A DNA stretch of 64,000 bases from Candidatus Poribacteria bacterium (lineage in GTDB: Bacteria; Poribacteria; WGA-4E; WGA-3G): positions 1,674,001-1,738,000 of the forward strand of contig OY282386.1 of assembly GCA_958295945.1 (NCBI GenBank), written 5' to 3'. The notes under the pieces are model-generated. The model saw only the letters and a program-made list of their open reading frames with translations, searched no databases and was not told the DNA's origin. The position numbers and the translations under genes are program-made. Shown piece after piece: positions 46,521-55,789 of this stretch. How positions within the stretch are numbered: the first letter of the stretch is position 1; each line of letters opens with the position of its first letter.

Positions 46521-49196
46521 CTATTTCCGTATCAACATTTTTCGTGTAGCAGTGAAATCACCTGCGGTTAATGTATAAAAATAGATTCCGCTTGCAACGC
46601 GTTCACCTTGTGCATTTTTGCCATCCCAATACGCTGCACGGTTGCGAAGTTCATAAATCCCCGCAGACTTATGCCCTAACGCCAAAGACCGAATTAACGT
46701 GCCATTGACCGCATAGATGCGTACCGTTACTTCTGCAGGTTTTGCTAAGTGATATGGGACCCACGTCTCTGGATTAAAAGGATTAGGATAGTTCGTCAAA
46801 AGTGCTGTCTTTTTGGGCAACAAGGTAGTAAGCAGTTGTTCAAGTACAGTGATTCCTCTTTGGAATGTTTCATCTTTGTTAGTGAGTTGCTTCGCTTCGT
46901 CAATCCATCTTTGCAAATTCTCTGCTGTCAAAACCGCTGCAGGTGCTGTGGGTGTCGTTTCCAATGCTGCCATGACTAATGCTAAATCATCACTATTGAC
47001 GACACCATCACCGTTTACGTCTGTATTAGGTATTATCCCATCTGGCTGGGTTGTGCCGATAGTTGCCGCAACTAACACGAGGTCCTCCACATCAACGATT
47101 CCATCGGCATTGACATCTTCTGGGACATGATTTTCAGGTAGGACGACACTTGCTGTGAAGGTGAGTTGAGAATTAATACCTGCTGCAGTCACATTAACAG
47201 TGATAGTACCAAGTTTCCATCCAAATCGAAGAAAAGTTTGTGCTCTACCGGCGGCATCGGTCGTAACGGTAGTATCAGTCAGTTCTGCATCACCATCGGC
47301 TATAGAAAATGTAACTTTCACTCCCTCTTTTGGTTTTCCGTTAGCATCACGATATTCCACAACAAAGGGTGAAGGCAATGTCTTCCCCACAAGTTCTTCT
47401 TGTTTATCGCCAGATATTATCAGGAATTCTGGGTGCGTAATATTGTCAAAAGATACTACAATTCCTCTTGCCTGCATAGCAGGGATGTGTGTCCGTATTG
47501 CTTCATTATTAAGGGGATTGTTCCAAAGATATAGCCCCGTGCTATCCCACTGTGTTCCTATAAGGTTTAATTTTACCAAGGGTGATACATCCGAGATGTT
47601 ATTGTTGTGAAGCCACAGTTGCGTTAGGTTTGTCAATCCTGATAGTGCAGATATATCTGATATGTTGTTGTTGGCAAGATACAGCGAACTCATATTTTTG
47701 AGTTCTGATAGCACTGATATATCTGATATGTTATTGTTGTCAAGACGCAGGTAACTCATATTTTTGAGTTCTGATATCACTGAAATATCAAAAATGTTAT
47801 TGTTCCCAAGACGCAGGTAACTCATATTTTTGAGTTCTGATAGTGCAGATATATCTGATATGTTATTGTTGGCAAGATACAGCGAACTCATATTTTTGAG
47901 TTCTGATAGCACTGATATATCTGATATGTTATTGTCATAAAGATTCAGCGAAGTCAGGTTTGTCAACTCTGACAACGCAGACACATCTGAAATGTTGTTG
48001 CTGCCAAGATTCAGCCGAGTCAGGTTTGTCAACTCTGACAACGGAGACAGCTCCGATACCGTATTGCTGTTGACAGTTCCCTCGCCCTCAATGGACTCAG
48101 CCCCAAGGTTCAACGATCTCAGATTGTGCGCATGTTCAAGCCCGGTGAGGTCTGTTATTCCACTGTTGGGGACATCAAGTATCCTCAAGTTTAGTATAGA
48201 GTGCGTCGTGATGGCTTGACTTGAAGATAGTCTGAAGGTCTGTCTAACTGCTGCTGCTAAATTTGCATCTGGAATAGACACAACTTCAGCTTGAGGTAGC
48301 AGCGAAGTAACATTAATTGGAAACTTCTGAAAGTTCCATGTGAAGTTGCCATGTACATCAATAGCCATAAGGGATACAGACTTATTATTCGGTGTCAAAT
48401 TGGTGACAAATTCAACAGTGGTATTTGTGGTTCCGTTTAGTGCTTTATAGCTAAGCAATTCAGAGGATCCATAAGCTATACCAGGGGTAACGGTGGGTGT
48501 GAGGAGTTGTACCTGGTGAAGTCCATCCGGATCAGTTACCTTAAAGCGGAAACGGATGGTATTTGGAGGCGAGTCAAGACTTGATGAAAGCATTTCTATT
48601 TTTGTAGGTTCGTTCTCGGCACTTCGGCCGGGATTGAAGGCACGGTGGGTATCTAACCATTCAGCTGTACAATGAGAAAGTTGAGGCCTTATTTTGGGTC
48701 CGTAAGACATGATGTAGTTATCGCTGCCGATGCGGAAATCGTGTTTCAATCCGAAGGCATGTCCGAGTTCATGGGCAACGGTCTTCCAATTCCAGCAGTA
48801 GATAGTTGCGTGGCCTTTGTGACCTTCCGAACCTGATGCACCCGCGACACCGCAAACTCCTTGAGTTTGGTTTCCTCCTTCCATATAGACAACAATATTC
48901 TTACCGGGGCTGTCAAGCTTTCCATGGTGTACCACGGTGTTCCCGCTTGCATCCGTTTCAAATTGAAAGGTTTTTCTACCGAACCCGTGGCGTTCCATTT
49001 CATCCGCAAAGAAACGTTGCGTTTCCTTGATTAATGCATCAATTTCTGTGTCCGCATCAAGGCGAGGTGGGCTTCCAGGTAAGGGGCGGTAGACGACTCG
49101 CACCATCGGGCGAGAATCTTGTGCATGCACAAAATGCGGTATCAAAAAAAGTGCTATAAGACATGCAAATCCAATTGAAAATCGTTTTCTATTCAT
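46521..49196 (-). CDS. shorter paralogue: metzincin-like protease domain, LRRs, Ig-like domain, dockerin loops, FlgD-like tail
   Basis: The 891-residue protein has the signal peptide ACLIALFLIPHFVHAQ and HELGHAFGLKHD (near residue 142) with NYIMSYG. One LRR block contains six successive repeats built on SELKNMSSLYLANNNIS or close variants. One Ig-like domain (KVTFSIADGDAELTDTTVT), Ca loops DVNADGIVDVEDL / DVNGDGVVNSDDL (about 690-740) and the FlgD-like tail ending TATRKMLIRK follow. Signal peptide, Ig domain, Ca loops and tail are almost the same as in the 2181-residue neighbour, 58 bases downstream, so the pair arose by duplication. The protease head and the tail suggest an outer-surface protein. 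Confidence 0.85.
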   Translation of the reverse strand: MNRKRFSIGFACLIALFLIPHFVHAQDSRPMVRVVYRPLPGSPPRLDADTEIDALIKETQRFFADEMERHGFGRKTFQFETDASGNTVVHHGKLDSPGKNIVVYMEGGNQTQGVCGVAGASGSEGHKGHATIYCWNWKTVAHELGHAFGLKHDFRIGSDNYIMSYGPKIRPQLSHCTAEWLDTHRAFNPGRSAENEPTKIEMLSSSLDSPPNTIRFRFKVTDPDGLHQVQLLTPTVTPGIAYGSSELLSYKALNGTTNTTVEFVTNLTPNNKSVSLMAIDVHGNFTWNFQKFPINVTSLLPQAEVVSIPDANLAAAVRQTFRLSSSQAITTHSILNLRILDVPNSGITDLTGLEHAHNLRSLNLGAESIEGEGTVNSNTVSELSPLSELTNLTRLNLGSNNISDVSALSELTNLTSLNLYDNNISDISVLSELKNMSSLYLANNNISDISALSELKNMSYLRLGNNNIFDISVISELKNMSYLRLDNNNISDISVLSELKNMSSLYLANNNISDISALSGLTNLTQLWLHNNNISDVSPLVKLNLIGTQWDSTGLYLWNNPLNNEAIRTHIPAMQARGIVVSFDNITHPEFLIISGDKQEELVGKTLPSPFVVEYRDANGKPKEGVKVTFSIADGDAELTDTTVTTDAAGRAQTFLRFGWKLGTITVNVTAAGINSQLTFTASVVLPENHVPEDVNADGIVDVEDLVLVAATIGTTQPDGIIPNTDVNGDGVVNSDDLALVMAALETTPTAPAAVLTAENLQRWIDEAKQLTNKDETFQRGITVLEQLLTTLLPKKTALLTNYPNPFNPETWVPYHLAKPAEVTVRIYAVNGTLIRSLALGHKSAGIYELRNRAAYWDGKNAQGERVASGIYFYTLTAGDFTATRKMLIRK

Positions 49197-49215
49197 GAAT
49201 ACCCTCCCTGTAGAT

Positions 49216-50307
49216 TTACGGTAAATCCATTACACAACGGAACCCGACACTGTAGTTCGTACTTTCAGGCATGAGCATGAAGCGCGTACTGCTGCGTACA
49301 TTCGCTGAGGTAACAATCCAGGAACCACCTCGTAACACCCGATTTGATTGAACTATTTCAAAGTTTTCAATGATCTCTTGAATGGCATTTGCCCCCGAAA
49401 ATGGATTTCCAGTTTGAGAAACAGCATAAAAATCCGCATCATATTCATCAAGGCACCACTCCCATACGTTGCCAGCCATATCAAACAAACCGTAGCTATT
49501 TTTAGGATAACTACCGACTGGGGCAGCGAATGCGTAACCATCATCTGCTTTTTTGTCTGACCACCAATAGTGTGGTAAATTCTTATCAGCGAAATTACAC
49601 TGTTTTCCATTTGGCGCGAGGTTTCCCCATGGATATGTCTTTGCTATCATACCACCGCGGGCTGCCTTCTCCCATTCCGCTTCGGTTGGCAACCTCTTTC
49701 CTGCCCATGTTGCGAACGCCATTGCATCGTGCCAACTCACAAAAACAATAGGATGTTGATCCGTAGGAGCATATTGCGTAACTTTCACCCACTCAGGTTC
49801 CCGATGTCCGGTTTCCTCAACAAACTGCTTATATTCACCGACTGTTACCTCATGTGTGTCCATGAAGAAGGAATCCACAAAAACTGTGTGGACAGGTTTT
49901 TCATCTTTTGCAGCTTCTTCTGAATCACTTCCCATTTGAAACTCTCCGCCGCGAATCATGACCATACCTTCTGGAACGACTGTATATTCAAGTGTTTGTG
50001 TGCCGTCTGTCCACGTCAGTTCAATGGTAATATCGCCCAGAGGGAAAGGACCGGTGATAGTCGTTCTATTTTTGGGTTGCTCTATCGTTCCAGGCACAGT
50101 TGTTAGGTTTTCTGGTGTACCGGTAAAAAACACAGTGATAGATTCATCTATACGGATAGTGCTGCCGTTTTCTGGTCTGGCAGATTTGAATTTGACTGGT
50201 CCTGGTTCAACAACATCTTCATCCCCAATATCGGATCCACAACCAAACAATGTGATGAGAAAAAGACATATCGCCGTGAAAACAAAAAGGTTGATAGCTG
50301 TTTTCAT
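49216..50307 (-). CDS. formylglycine-generating-enzyme (FGE/SUMF1) domain lipoprotein
   Basis: The protein has 363 residues. Lipoprotein signal: ICLFLITLFGCGSD (Cys near residue 23). A short Ig-like segment (about 37-108: ESITVFFTGTPENL) precedes the FGE domain: MVMIRGGEFQMGSDSEEAAK, TVFVDSFFMDTHEVTVGEYK, PIVFVSWHDAMAFATWAGKR, LPTEAEWEKAARGG, YPWGN, YGLFDMAGNVWEWCLDEYDA, RVLRGGSWI. Real FGEs need a Cys pair near the C-terminus. Only NVWEWC and FRCVMD are visible here, so catalysis is doubtful, and many bacterial members are surface binding or regulatory proteins. It stands between the double ATPase and the LRR genes, 19 bases before the latter. Confidence 0.85.
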   Translation of the reverse strand: MKTAINLFVFTAICLFLITLFGCGSDIGDEDVVEPGPVKFKSARPENGSTIRIDESITVFFTGTPENLTTVPGTIEQPKNRTTITGPFPLGDITIELTWTDGTQTLEYTVVPEGMVMIRGGEFQMGSDSEEAAKDEKPVHTVFVDSFFMDTHEVTVGEYKQFVEETGHREPEWVKVTQYAPTDQHPIVFVSWHDAMAFATWAGKRLPTEAEWEKAARGGMIAKTYPWGNLAPNGKQCNFADKNLPHYWWSDKKADDGYAFAAPVGSYPKNSYGLFDMAGNVWEWCLDEYDADFYAVSQTGNPFSGANAIQEIIENFEIVQSNRVLRGGSWIVTSANVRSSTRFMLMPESTNYSVGFRCVMDLP

Positions 50308-50390
50308 AATTCTTTTCTGTCCTATGTGGCATTCTATAGGGATAACTTGGACTCTAAATTACCAAAAGAGAATGTATATGTCAAGTTGAA

Positions 50391-51899
50391 TTATAATATT
50401 AATGAAGCATTCTGTAGGAGTTGTGGATCAGCGAAGGCACTATCAGGTGTACCATCAAAAATCAGTTCGCCGTCCCGCATCAACAGAACGCGATCCGCAT
50501 ATTTCAAGGTGAGTTCAATGTTATGCGTTGCGAAAATCAGCGTTTTGTTTTCTTGGCGGATTTGATTGCAGAGTTCGTCCATCATACTTTGTAAGTGTTG
50601 TGCGTCCTGTCCAGTAGTAGGTTCGTCAAGTAGGAATATATCGGGATGTAGGGCAAAGGTTGATGCAACAGCAACGCGTTGCCGTTGTCCGCGTGAAAGC
50701 GAATACGGGGCTTCTGCTGCAATATCCGATAGTCTAAACTGAGTCAAAGTGTCATTGACTAAAGTGTTCAGTTTGTCCGATTTCAACTTCAGATTCTTGG
50801 GACCAAATTTCACTTCACCCCGCACAGTCTCAGCCTGCAGCAGCAGATCTGGATTCTGAAACACAATGCCTACTTTACCTGCTAACTGATGTAGCTTCAA
50901 TCGTTTCATATCTTTTCCATCAATGATAACCTGACCAGGATTAGGTTTGAGCAAACCAGCAATGAGATTGAGTAGTGTTGTTTTTCCAGATCCATTTTCA
51001 CCCATAATCGCAACAACTTCACCGCGCGATACTTCCAATGATATGTCTTTGACTGCATGTACTTCACTACTTGGATATTGATAATATAAGTTCTGGATTT
51101 CAAGGATTGGATGTGAAGTGACAGGTTGTGAGCTAATAGGTTTGATAGCATCAGTTGAATCTGGCAACTCAACACCTAAGTTGTGAAAGATTGTCGTATC
51201 TTGAAAAGCATCGGATTGTGGCAAGTCTAAACAGAGTTCCCCTTCATGCATGAGCCATACACGATTGCATAAATGTTGTACCTGCTTGACTCGGTGGGTT
51301 GCCAGTATAACTGTAATACCGAGATCAGTATTCAGTTGTTTGATTATATTGAGAATATCTCTCGTTGCGCGTGGATCCAGATGACTTGTAGGTTCATCAA
51401 GTAGTAAGACCTGTGGTTGCATCGCACAAATTGATGCAAGTGCTACACGTTGTTTTTCACCACCAGAGAGTTCAGAGACACGTCTGTTCTCATATCCGGT
51501 CAGTCCAACTTGTTCTAATGCAAGGGTTATACGTTCTCTAATCTCTTCCTGTGGAAATCCGAGATTTTCAAGACCAAAAGCAATTTCATCCTCAACATAA
51601 GTGCAGAAGAGTTGATCGTCAGGATTTTGGAAGAGGAGTGCGACCTGTTGACAAGTGATTGCCAGTGATTGTTCAGTTACATTCTGAGCATTCACATGAA
51701 CAGAACCTATCAGTGTGCCAGATGAAGAATGGGGAATTAGACCATTTATAGTGCGGAGTAATGTAGATTTGCCACAACCGGTGGGTCCTGTTAGCAGGAC
51801 AAAGTCACTTGGGGCAACCTGAGCATTGATGCAATTCAGTGTAGGTATTTCTCGACTTGGGTAGGTATAGGAGAGTTGTTCAATCTGAACTGGCACCAT
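50391..51899 (-). CDS. energy-coupling factor ATPase with two fused ABC domains
   Basis: The start is ATG 51899 (MVPVQIEQLSYTYPS), since the upstream part of the frame lacks family similarity. This gives 502 residues with two complete ABC cassettes. Domain 1: Walker A GPTGCGKST, signature LSGGEKQRVALA, Walker B VLLLDEPTSHLD, H-loop VILATHR. Domain 2: GENGSGKTT, LSRGQRQRVAVAS, IFLLDEPTTGQD, IFATHN. Q-loops read LFQNPDDQLFCT and VFQNPDLLL, as in the EcfA/CbiO group. It energises ECF-type vitamin or metal uptake together with EcfT (39045) and S components. It lies 22 bases downstream of the radical SAM gene. Confidence 0.92.
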   Translation of the reverse strand: MVPVQIEQLSYTYPSREIPTLNCINAQVAPSDFVLLTGPTGCGKSTLLRTINGLIPHSSSGTLIGSVHVNAQNVTEQSLAITCQQVALLFQNPDDQLFCTYVEDEIAFGLENLGFPQEEIRERITLALEQVGLTGYENRRVSELSGGEKQRVALASICAMQPQVLLLDEPTSHLDPRATRDILNIIKQLNTDLGITVILATHRVKQVQHLCNRVWLMHEGELCLDLPQSDAFQDTTIFHNLGVELPDSTDAIKPISSQPVTSHPILEIQNLYYQYPSSEVHAVKDISLEVSRGEVVAIMGENGSGKTTLLNLIAGLLKPNPGQVIIDGKDMKRLKLHQLAGKVGIVFQNPDLLLQAETVRGEVKFGPKNLKLKSDKLNTLVNDTLTQFRLSDIAAEAPYSLSRGQRQRVAVASTFALHPDIFLLDEPTTGQDAQHLQSMMDELCNQIRQENKTLIFATHNIELTLKYADRVLLMRDGELIFDGTPDSAFADPQLLQNASLIL

Positions 51900-51921
51900 G
51901 TTAGTATATAAACAGTATGAG

Positions 51922-53907
51922 TTATGTTTGCAGTTCGTCAATTTCTACGGGTATGGAACCGAAACGTTGCACTAAATGGCGGGAAATTGAGTCTTTGAAA
52001 GCATCAAAGGTTTCCTGAACGTTCTGCTTGAACTCATCATGGAGTTGTGCTTGCTGTTCTTGAACACGAACAAAGAGGTTGCTAATATACGTTTGTAATT
52101 CACCAAGACGTTCACTTTGTGCTTTTGTAAATGCTGCAACCGCTTCCTTAAAGACCTCCAATTCTGCTTCTAAGTATTCCTTGAACAGTGAATTCTGAAA
52201 ATTCGCGAGGGCATTCTGTGCAGCATACTGAAAATCTGAGTGTATAGTCTCGTATTCTTTCTTAACTCTTTGGCTAAGTTGTTGAGAATATTTCTGAATT
52301 TCGTGTATCCTATCACCTTGGACATTAACGAACTGGGAAATCTTCTCTTTAAATGAGTCTATCTCACTCGCTAAATAAGTTCTAAAATCTTCTACAGCGA
52401 CGGTATGACGTGTTATTTTCTCAAGATGGTACCCCATTACGGCTAATCGGATAGCCTCAGGGAACATCTTGCGATGATTTTTTAGCACTTTAACAATAAA
52501 CTTGATATATTGGAATCCTTGTCTGGAGAACATTTGTCGTTTGATGGAAAGGAGAAATGCACGTACCTCGTCTTTCTGAATACTTCTCACGTTATGTGTT
52601 TTATACGGTATGTGTTCCAACATGGTATAACATCGGTCAAAATAATTCTTTAACGTAGGATCATACAGCGTGGATATAACGCGTCTATACTCTTTAATAA
52701 GTTGATCCCGCGGCATCTCAGGGACGAAGTTCAGACTCATATCTGTATTATTACCAGAAGATTCTAAGAGCAAACGATCTTCCTGTTTTAGTCTATGCCA
52801 CAGGTCAGTTTCCTTTAGGGCAGTTAACAAACCAGCCATCGCCATGGGAATTCCGGCTTCCTGAATGAAGTCTATGTGTGAATCAAATTCTGTATCGCCA
52901 TCAAGACCGATAATAAATCCACCCGTAACTTCCATTCCCTTGTGTTGTATCTTCCTGATAGAATTCAACAGGTAACTCCCAGCATCTTCTTCTTTACTTG
53001 TATTTTGTCCTTTTGAAGTGGTAATCAATGCGTCTTCATTGGGTGTTTCAATACCAAGGAAAACCATGTTAAAGCCTGCTATACTCATTGCGTCAAGCAT
53101 TTCAGGAATTTCAACAAGGTTCACACTTGCTTCTGTATAGAGTGAGAACGGAAAACCGCGTTCCTCTTGCCATTCCTGCACAGCAGGAAGTAAGCGCATT
53201 GCATCACGTTTGTTACCGATAAAGTTGTCATCAACAACAAACATTGACCCGGTCCAACCGAGTTTATACAACATTTCAAACTCGGATAACATCTGTTCAT
53301 TACTTTTGGTGCGTGGCACACGTCCAAATAACTTGGTAATATCACAAAATTCGCAGTTGAACGGACATCCTCTCGAAAACTGCAGTGCCATGGATCCATA
53401 GGGCTTTAAATCAATTAGATCATATCGTGGCGGTGGTGTTTTTGTAATATCTGGTTTTTTGGTTTCTTTGTATACCTCTTTAGCTGCTCCACTTTCAAAA
53501 TCAGTCATAAAGTCTTCAAATATCTCTTCAACTTCACCGAATAGAAAATGATCAACTGTGCCGTTACATTCCTCTTTGATATTATCGTAATAAGATGTTG
53601 GATGGGGTCCACCTGCAATAATCGGTACATCTGCGCGGTTACACTCTTCAACGACATCATAGAGCGATTCTTTTTGAACAATCATCGTTGATGTCAACGC
53701 CATGTCTGCCCATTCAAGGTCAGCATCCGTTAATGTATCAACGTTCATATCAACAACTTTCATGTTGTAGTTATCGGGGAACATGCCAGCAATAGTCAAT
53801 AAACCGAGAGGCGGCATAGATGATTTTTTACCGATGAAGTCTAAGGCGTATTTAAAGCCCCAGTAAGAAGGTGGGAATTGGGGGTAAACAAAGAGAGCAT
53901 TTGGCAT
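51922..53907 (-). CDS. B12-binding radical SAM protein with long C-terminal coiled coil
   Basis: The protein has 661 residues. The N-terminal cobalamin-binding-type Rossmann domain (about 1-150: PLGLLTIAGMFPDNYNMKVV, IIAGGPHPTSYYDNI) has no DxHxxG motif. The radical SAM cluster motif is RGCPFNCEFCD (near 178), followed by VVDDNFIGNKRDAMRLLP and VFLGIETPNEDAL. A DUF4070-like region follows to about 480, as in hopanoid methylase-type enzymes. The last 180 residues are unusual: almost pure amphipathic helix (ALANFQNSLFKEYLEAELEV, LGELQTYISNLFVRVQEQQA) like a phasin or apolipoprotein. It heads the six-gene minus-strand run behind the promoter at 53992-54020. A cobalamin-dependent methyl transfer is plausible and would fit a B12 theme; the substrate is unknown. 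Confidence 0.85.
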   Translation of the reverse strand: MPNALFVYPQFPPSYWGFKYALDFIGKKSSMPPLGLLTIAGMFPDNYNMKVVDMNVDTLTDADLEWADMALTSTMIVQKESLYDVVEECNRADVPIIAGGPHPTSYYDNIKEECNGTVDHFLFGEVEEIFEDFMTDFESGAAKEVYKETKKPDITKTPPPRYDLIDLKPYGSMALQFSRGCPFNCEFCDITKLFGRVPRTKSNEQMLSEFEMLYKLGWTGSMFVVDDNFIGNKRDAMRLLPAVQEWQEERGFPFSLYTEASVNLVEIPEMLDAMSIAGFNMVFLGIETPNEDALITTSKGQNTSKEEDAGSYLLNSIRKIQHKGMEVTGGFIIGLDGDTEFDSHIDFIQEAGIPMAMAGLLTALKETDLWHRLKQEDRLLLESSGNNTDMSLNFVPEMPRDQLIKEYRRVISTLYDPTLKNYFDRCYTMLEHIPYKTHNVRSIQKDEVRAFLLSIKRQMFSRQGFQYIKFIVKVLKNHRKMFPEAIRLAVMGYHLEKITRHTVAVEDFRTYLASEIDSFKEKISQFVNVQGDRIHEIQKYSQQLSQRVKKEYETIHSDFQYAAQNALANFQNSLFKEYLEAELEVFKEAVAAFTKAQSERLGELQTYISNLFVRVQEQQAQLHDEFKQNVQETFDAFKDSISRHLVQRFGSIPVEIDELQT

Positions 53908-53991
53908 AATTTGTATTATTACTCCTTGAGGACAATTCGCATGCCCGCATTGCCAACATTAAAAATAAAAGTATTATACATTTCACTATGT

Positions 53992-54020
53992 ATAATACTA
54001 CAATTAATGCTTGTTGTCAA
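53992..54020 (-). promoter_or_regulatory. sigma70-type promoter of the radical SAM-ECF-LRR run
   Basis: TTGACA (54020-54015) and TATTAT (53997-53992) with 17 bases between on the minus strand. Just downstream the palindrome GTATTATACAT..ATGTATAATAC (about 53971-53998) overlaps the -10 and may be an operator. Confidence 0.75.
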
Positions 54021-54051
54021 ATAATTCAATTTTAACAAGATAATATGAAAT

Positions 54052-54080
54052 TTGACAATTGCAAAATTGATGTTTATAAT
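54052..54080 (+). promoter_or_regulatory. perfect consensus sigma70 promoter of the Cache lipoprotein
   Basis: TTGACA (54052-54057) and TATAAT (54075-54080) with 17 bases between, giving a transcript start about 25-30 bases before the TTG start codon at 54117. Confidence 0.85.
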
Positions 54081-54116
54081 TCATGGATATTAATTTGGTT
54101 ACAAGGGAGTTACAAA

Positions 54117-54632
54117 TTGAAGAAAAGTTTGATAATGCTGCTTGTTCTTGGACTTGCAGTGCTAAGTATTACTGGTTGTGAAAAGGAAATAGTAGATTCC
54201 ATGATAGATGTTGTGGATGCACCTACAAAGGATGATCCTGAGGCTTATACTGTTGCGTTAGTACAAGCTGCGATTGATCTATACAAATCTGATGGTATAG
54301 AAGCAGTGGCAACATATCATAATAATCCTGCCAATATTGACGAGCAATGGTATGTGTTCATCACAGATGAAAACGACATTTTTGTCGCACATGCACCAAG
54401 ACCAGACTTAATAGGGACAGATCTCAAAGATGTCATAGGATCAGATGGATATGCTCTTGGAATAGAAATTTCAAAGGCTACCACAGCAGGACACTGGATT
54501 GAATATTTGTGGCCCAATCCGGTAAGTGGGGTTGAGGAGCAGAAACGCACGTGGGCAATCAGACACGAAGGATATATATTTGGTTCAGGATATTATGAAC
54601 CTGTAGAATCAACTGAAACTGATACCAATTAG
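54117..54632 (+). CDS. Cache-domain lipoprotein (TTG start)
   Basis: The frame is open from 54045, but the promoter at 54052-54080 rules out that start. TTG 54117 lies 7 bases after AAGGGAG and gives a neat lipoprotein signal (KKSLIMLLVLGLAVLSITGC), 171 residues. The mature part is a single Cache-type sensor domain: LVQAAIDLYKSDGIEAVATY, QWYVFITDENDIFVAHAPRP, LIGTDLKDVIG, GHWIEYLWPNP, KRTWAIRHEGYIFGSGYYE. Such domains bind small organic ligands outside the cytoplasm. No kinase or chemoreceptor part is attached, so it may be a free ligand-binding lipoprotein. It is a single-gene unit ended by the terminator at 54653. Confidence 0.85.
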   Translation: MKKSLIMLLVLGLAVLSITGCEKEIVDSMIDVVDAPTKDDPEAYTVALVQAAIDLYKSDGIEAVATYHNNPANIDEQWYVFITDENDIFVAHAPRPDLIGTDLKDVIGSDGYALGIEISKATTAGHWIEYLWPNPVSGVEEQKRTWAIRHEGYIFGSGYYEPVESTETDTN

Positions 54633-54652
54633 AATACACTTGAAGTAACAGA

Positions 54653-54693
54653 AATGTGTATGATAAGGCACTTTACCTCATCATACACATTTT
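54653..54693. terminator. bidirectional terminator between convergent genes
   Basis: AAATGTGTATGAT and ATCATACACATTT form a 13-bp perfect stem with a 15-base loop and T or A runs on both sides. It serves the Cache gene and the gene ending at 54716. Confidence 0.85.
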
Positions 54694-54715
54694 TCTTGCA
54701 TCCTGCACTTTACAG

Positions 54716-55789
54716 TTACTCGCTGTCGGATGCTTCTGGTTCTAATTCACTCAGTTTCTCAATAAGATTATCGATCTTCGTCTCTAATTTTCCAATCCTC
54801 ATCTGAAGTTTCTCAATCTCGGAATCATTGACCTTTTTTTCGGACTTAGATGGGGTTAGTGACATCACCTTTACATCACCTCCTATTATTCCAGTACTAA
54901 TATGAGGTGTCGCACCCTTAATGAGTTCCATAACCTTTTTCGCTAACTCATCAGATGCAAGGTCTTCGTCTTTTGCAAGTTTGCTTATATTCTCACCTAA
55001 TTCCTTAAGCCCTTTCGCATTCTTAAGCGTTTTTGTTGTTACATAAGGACCGTATGTATAAACCTGGACATTGTCTTTGTCGTTGACAACGGATGAGTCA
55101 ACCTCTATGCTCATAACAAGGTCCTGCATCTCTTCTATCAACTTATCAGAATCAAGGTCTTCATCAGAGGCAAGTTCCTTTATTTTGTCCTCTAATTCCT
55201 TAAACCCTTTTGCGTCTTTCAAGATTGTTGTGGTTGCATAGGGACCGAATTCAAGTACCATTGCTATGTCCCCATCAATGTCTGCGGCTTTGACAATCTT
55301 CATGTCATCAACAAGTTCCATTATCTTCTTCGCAATCTCATCAGAATTAAGGTTTCCATCTTCTACAAGTTTTTGGATCTTCTCCTTTAATTCCTTAATT
55401 TCTTTGGACTCATCGGAAGAATCTAATATTACCTTCGGTTCTGATATTTTAACCTTTACACCTTCTATGTCCTTGAGACTATTAGAATGTTCTTTTAACT
55501 TCTTTAATAGTGCGTCAACATCTATTTTTCTTTTGTTTAGGATTCCATCTGTGTTAAGTTCCTCAATCCCTTTGACTGCTTCGTTAACTTTATCTAAAAC
55601 TTCTTTCAGCTTGTCTTCCGTTTCTACAAACTCTGTTTCTGTTTCCACATTAACTTTATCATCTTTGGAGTCTTCTGTGGATTCGGAGTTCTTTTCAGTA
55701 GATTCAGCATTTAAATGTGCAACAGGAAACGTAACCATTCCCAAAATGACCAAGGTCATGAGAATACGAACAAACTTTTGTAATTTCAT
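54716..55789 (-). CDS. secreted acidic coiled-coil protein with three internal repeats (unknown family)
   Basis: The 357-residue protein has a signal peptide (ILMTLVILGMVTFPVAHLNA). Residues about 30-130 are highly charged. Then come three repeats combining an amphipathic helix (KELKEKIQKLVEDGNLNSDE, KELEDKIKELASDEDLDSDK, KELGENISKLAKDEDLASDE) with a strand-type segment (MVLEFGPYATTTILKDAKG; VQVYTYGPYVTTKTLKNAKG). The C-terminus is a coiled coil (IEKLQMRIGKLETKIDNLIE). I do not recognise the family. It looks like an extracytoplasmic, possibly oligomeric protein. A GGAG-like site precedes the ATG. Confidence 0.7.
   Translation of the reverse strand: MKLQKFVRILMTLVILGMVTFPVAHLNAESTEKNSESTEDSKDDKVNVETETEFVETEDKLKEVLDKVNEAVKGIEELNTDGILNKRKIDVDALLKKLKEHSNSLKDIEGVKVKISEPKVILDSSDESKEIKELKEKIQKLVEDGNLNSDEIAKKIMELVDDMKIVKAADIDGDIAMVLEFGPYATTTILKDAKGFKELEDKIKELASDEDLDSDKLIEEMQDLVMSIEVDSSVVNDKDNVQVYTYGPYVTTKTLKNAKGLKELGENISKLAKDEDLASDELAKKVMELIKGATPHISTGIIGGDVKVMSLTPSKSEKKVNDSEIEKLQMRIGKLETKIDNLIEKLSELEPEASDSE

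Noticed and set aside
49216-50307. Sulfatase-activating enzyme
   Set aside because: The FGE domain is clear, but the active cysteine pair is not evident and no sulfatase is adjacent, so only the domain is called.
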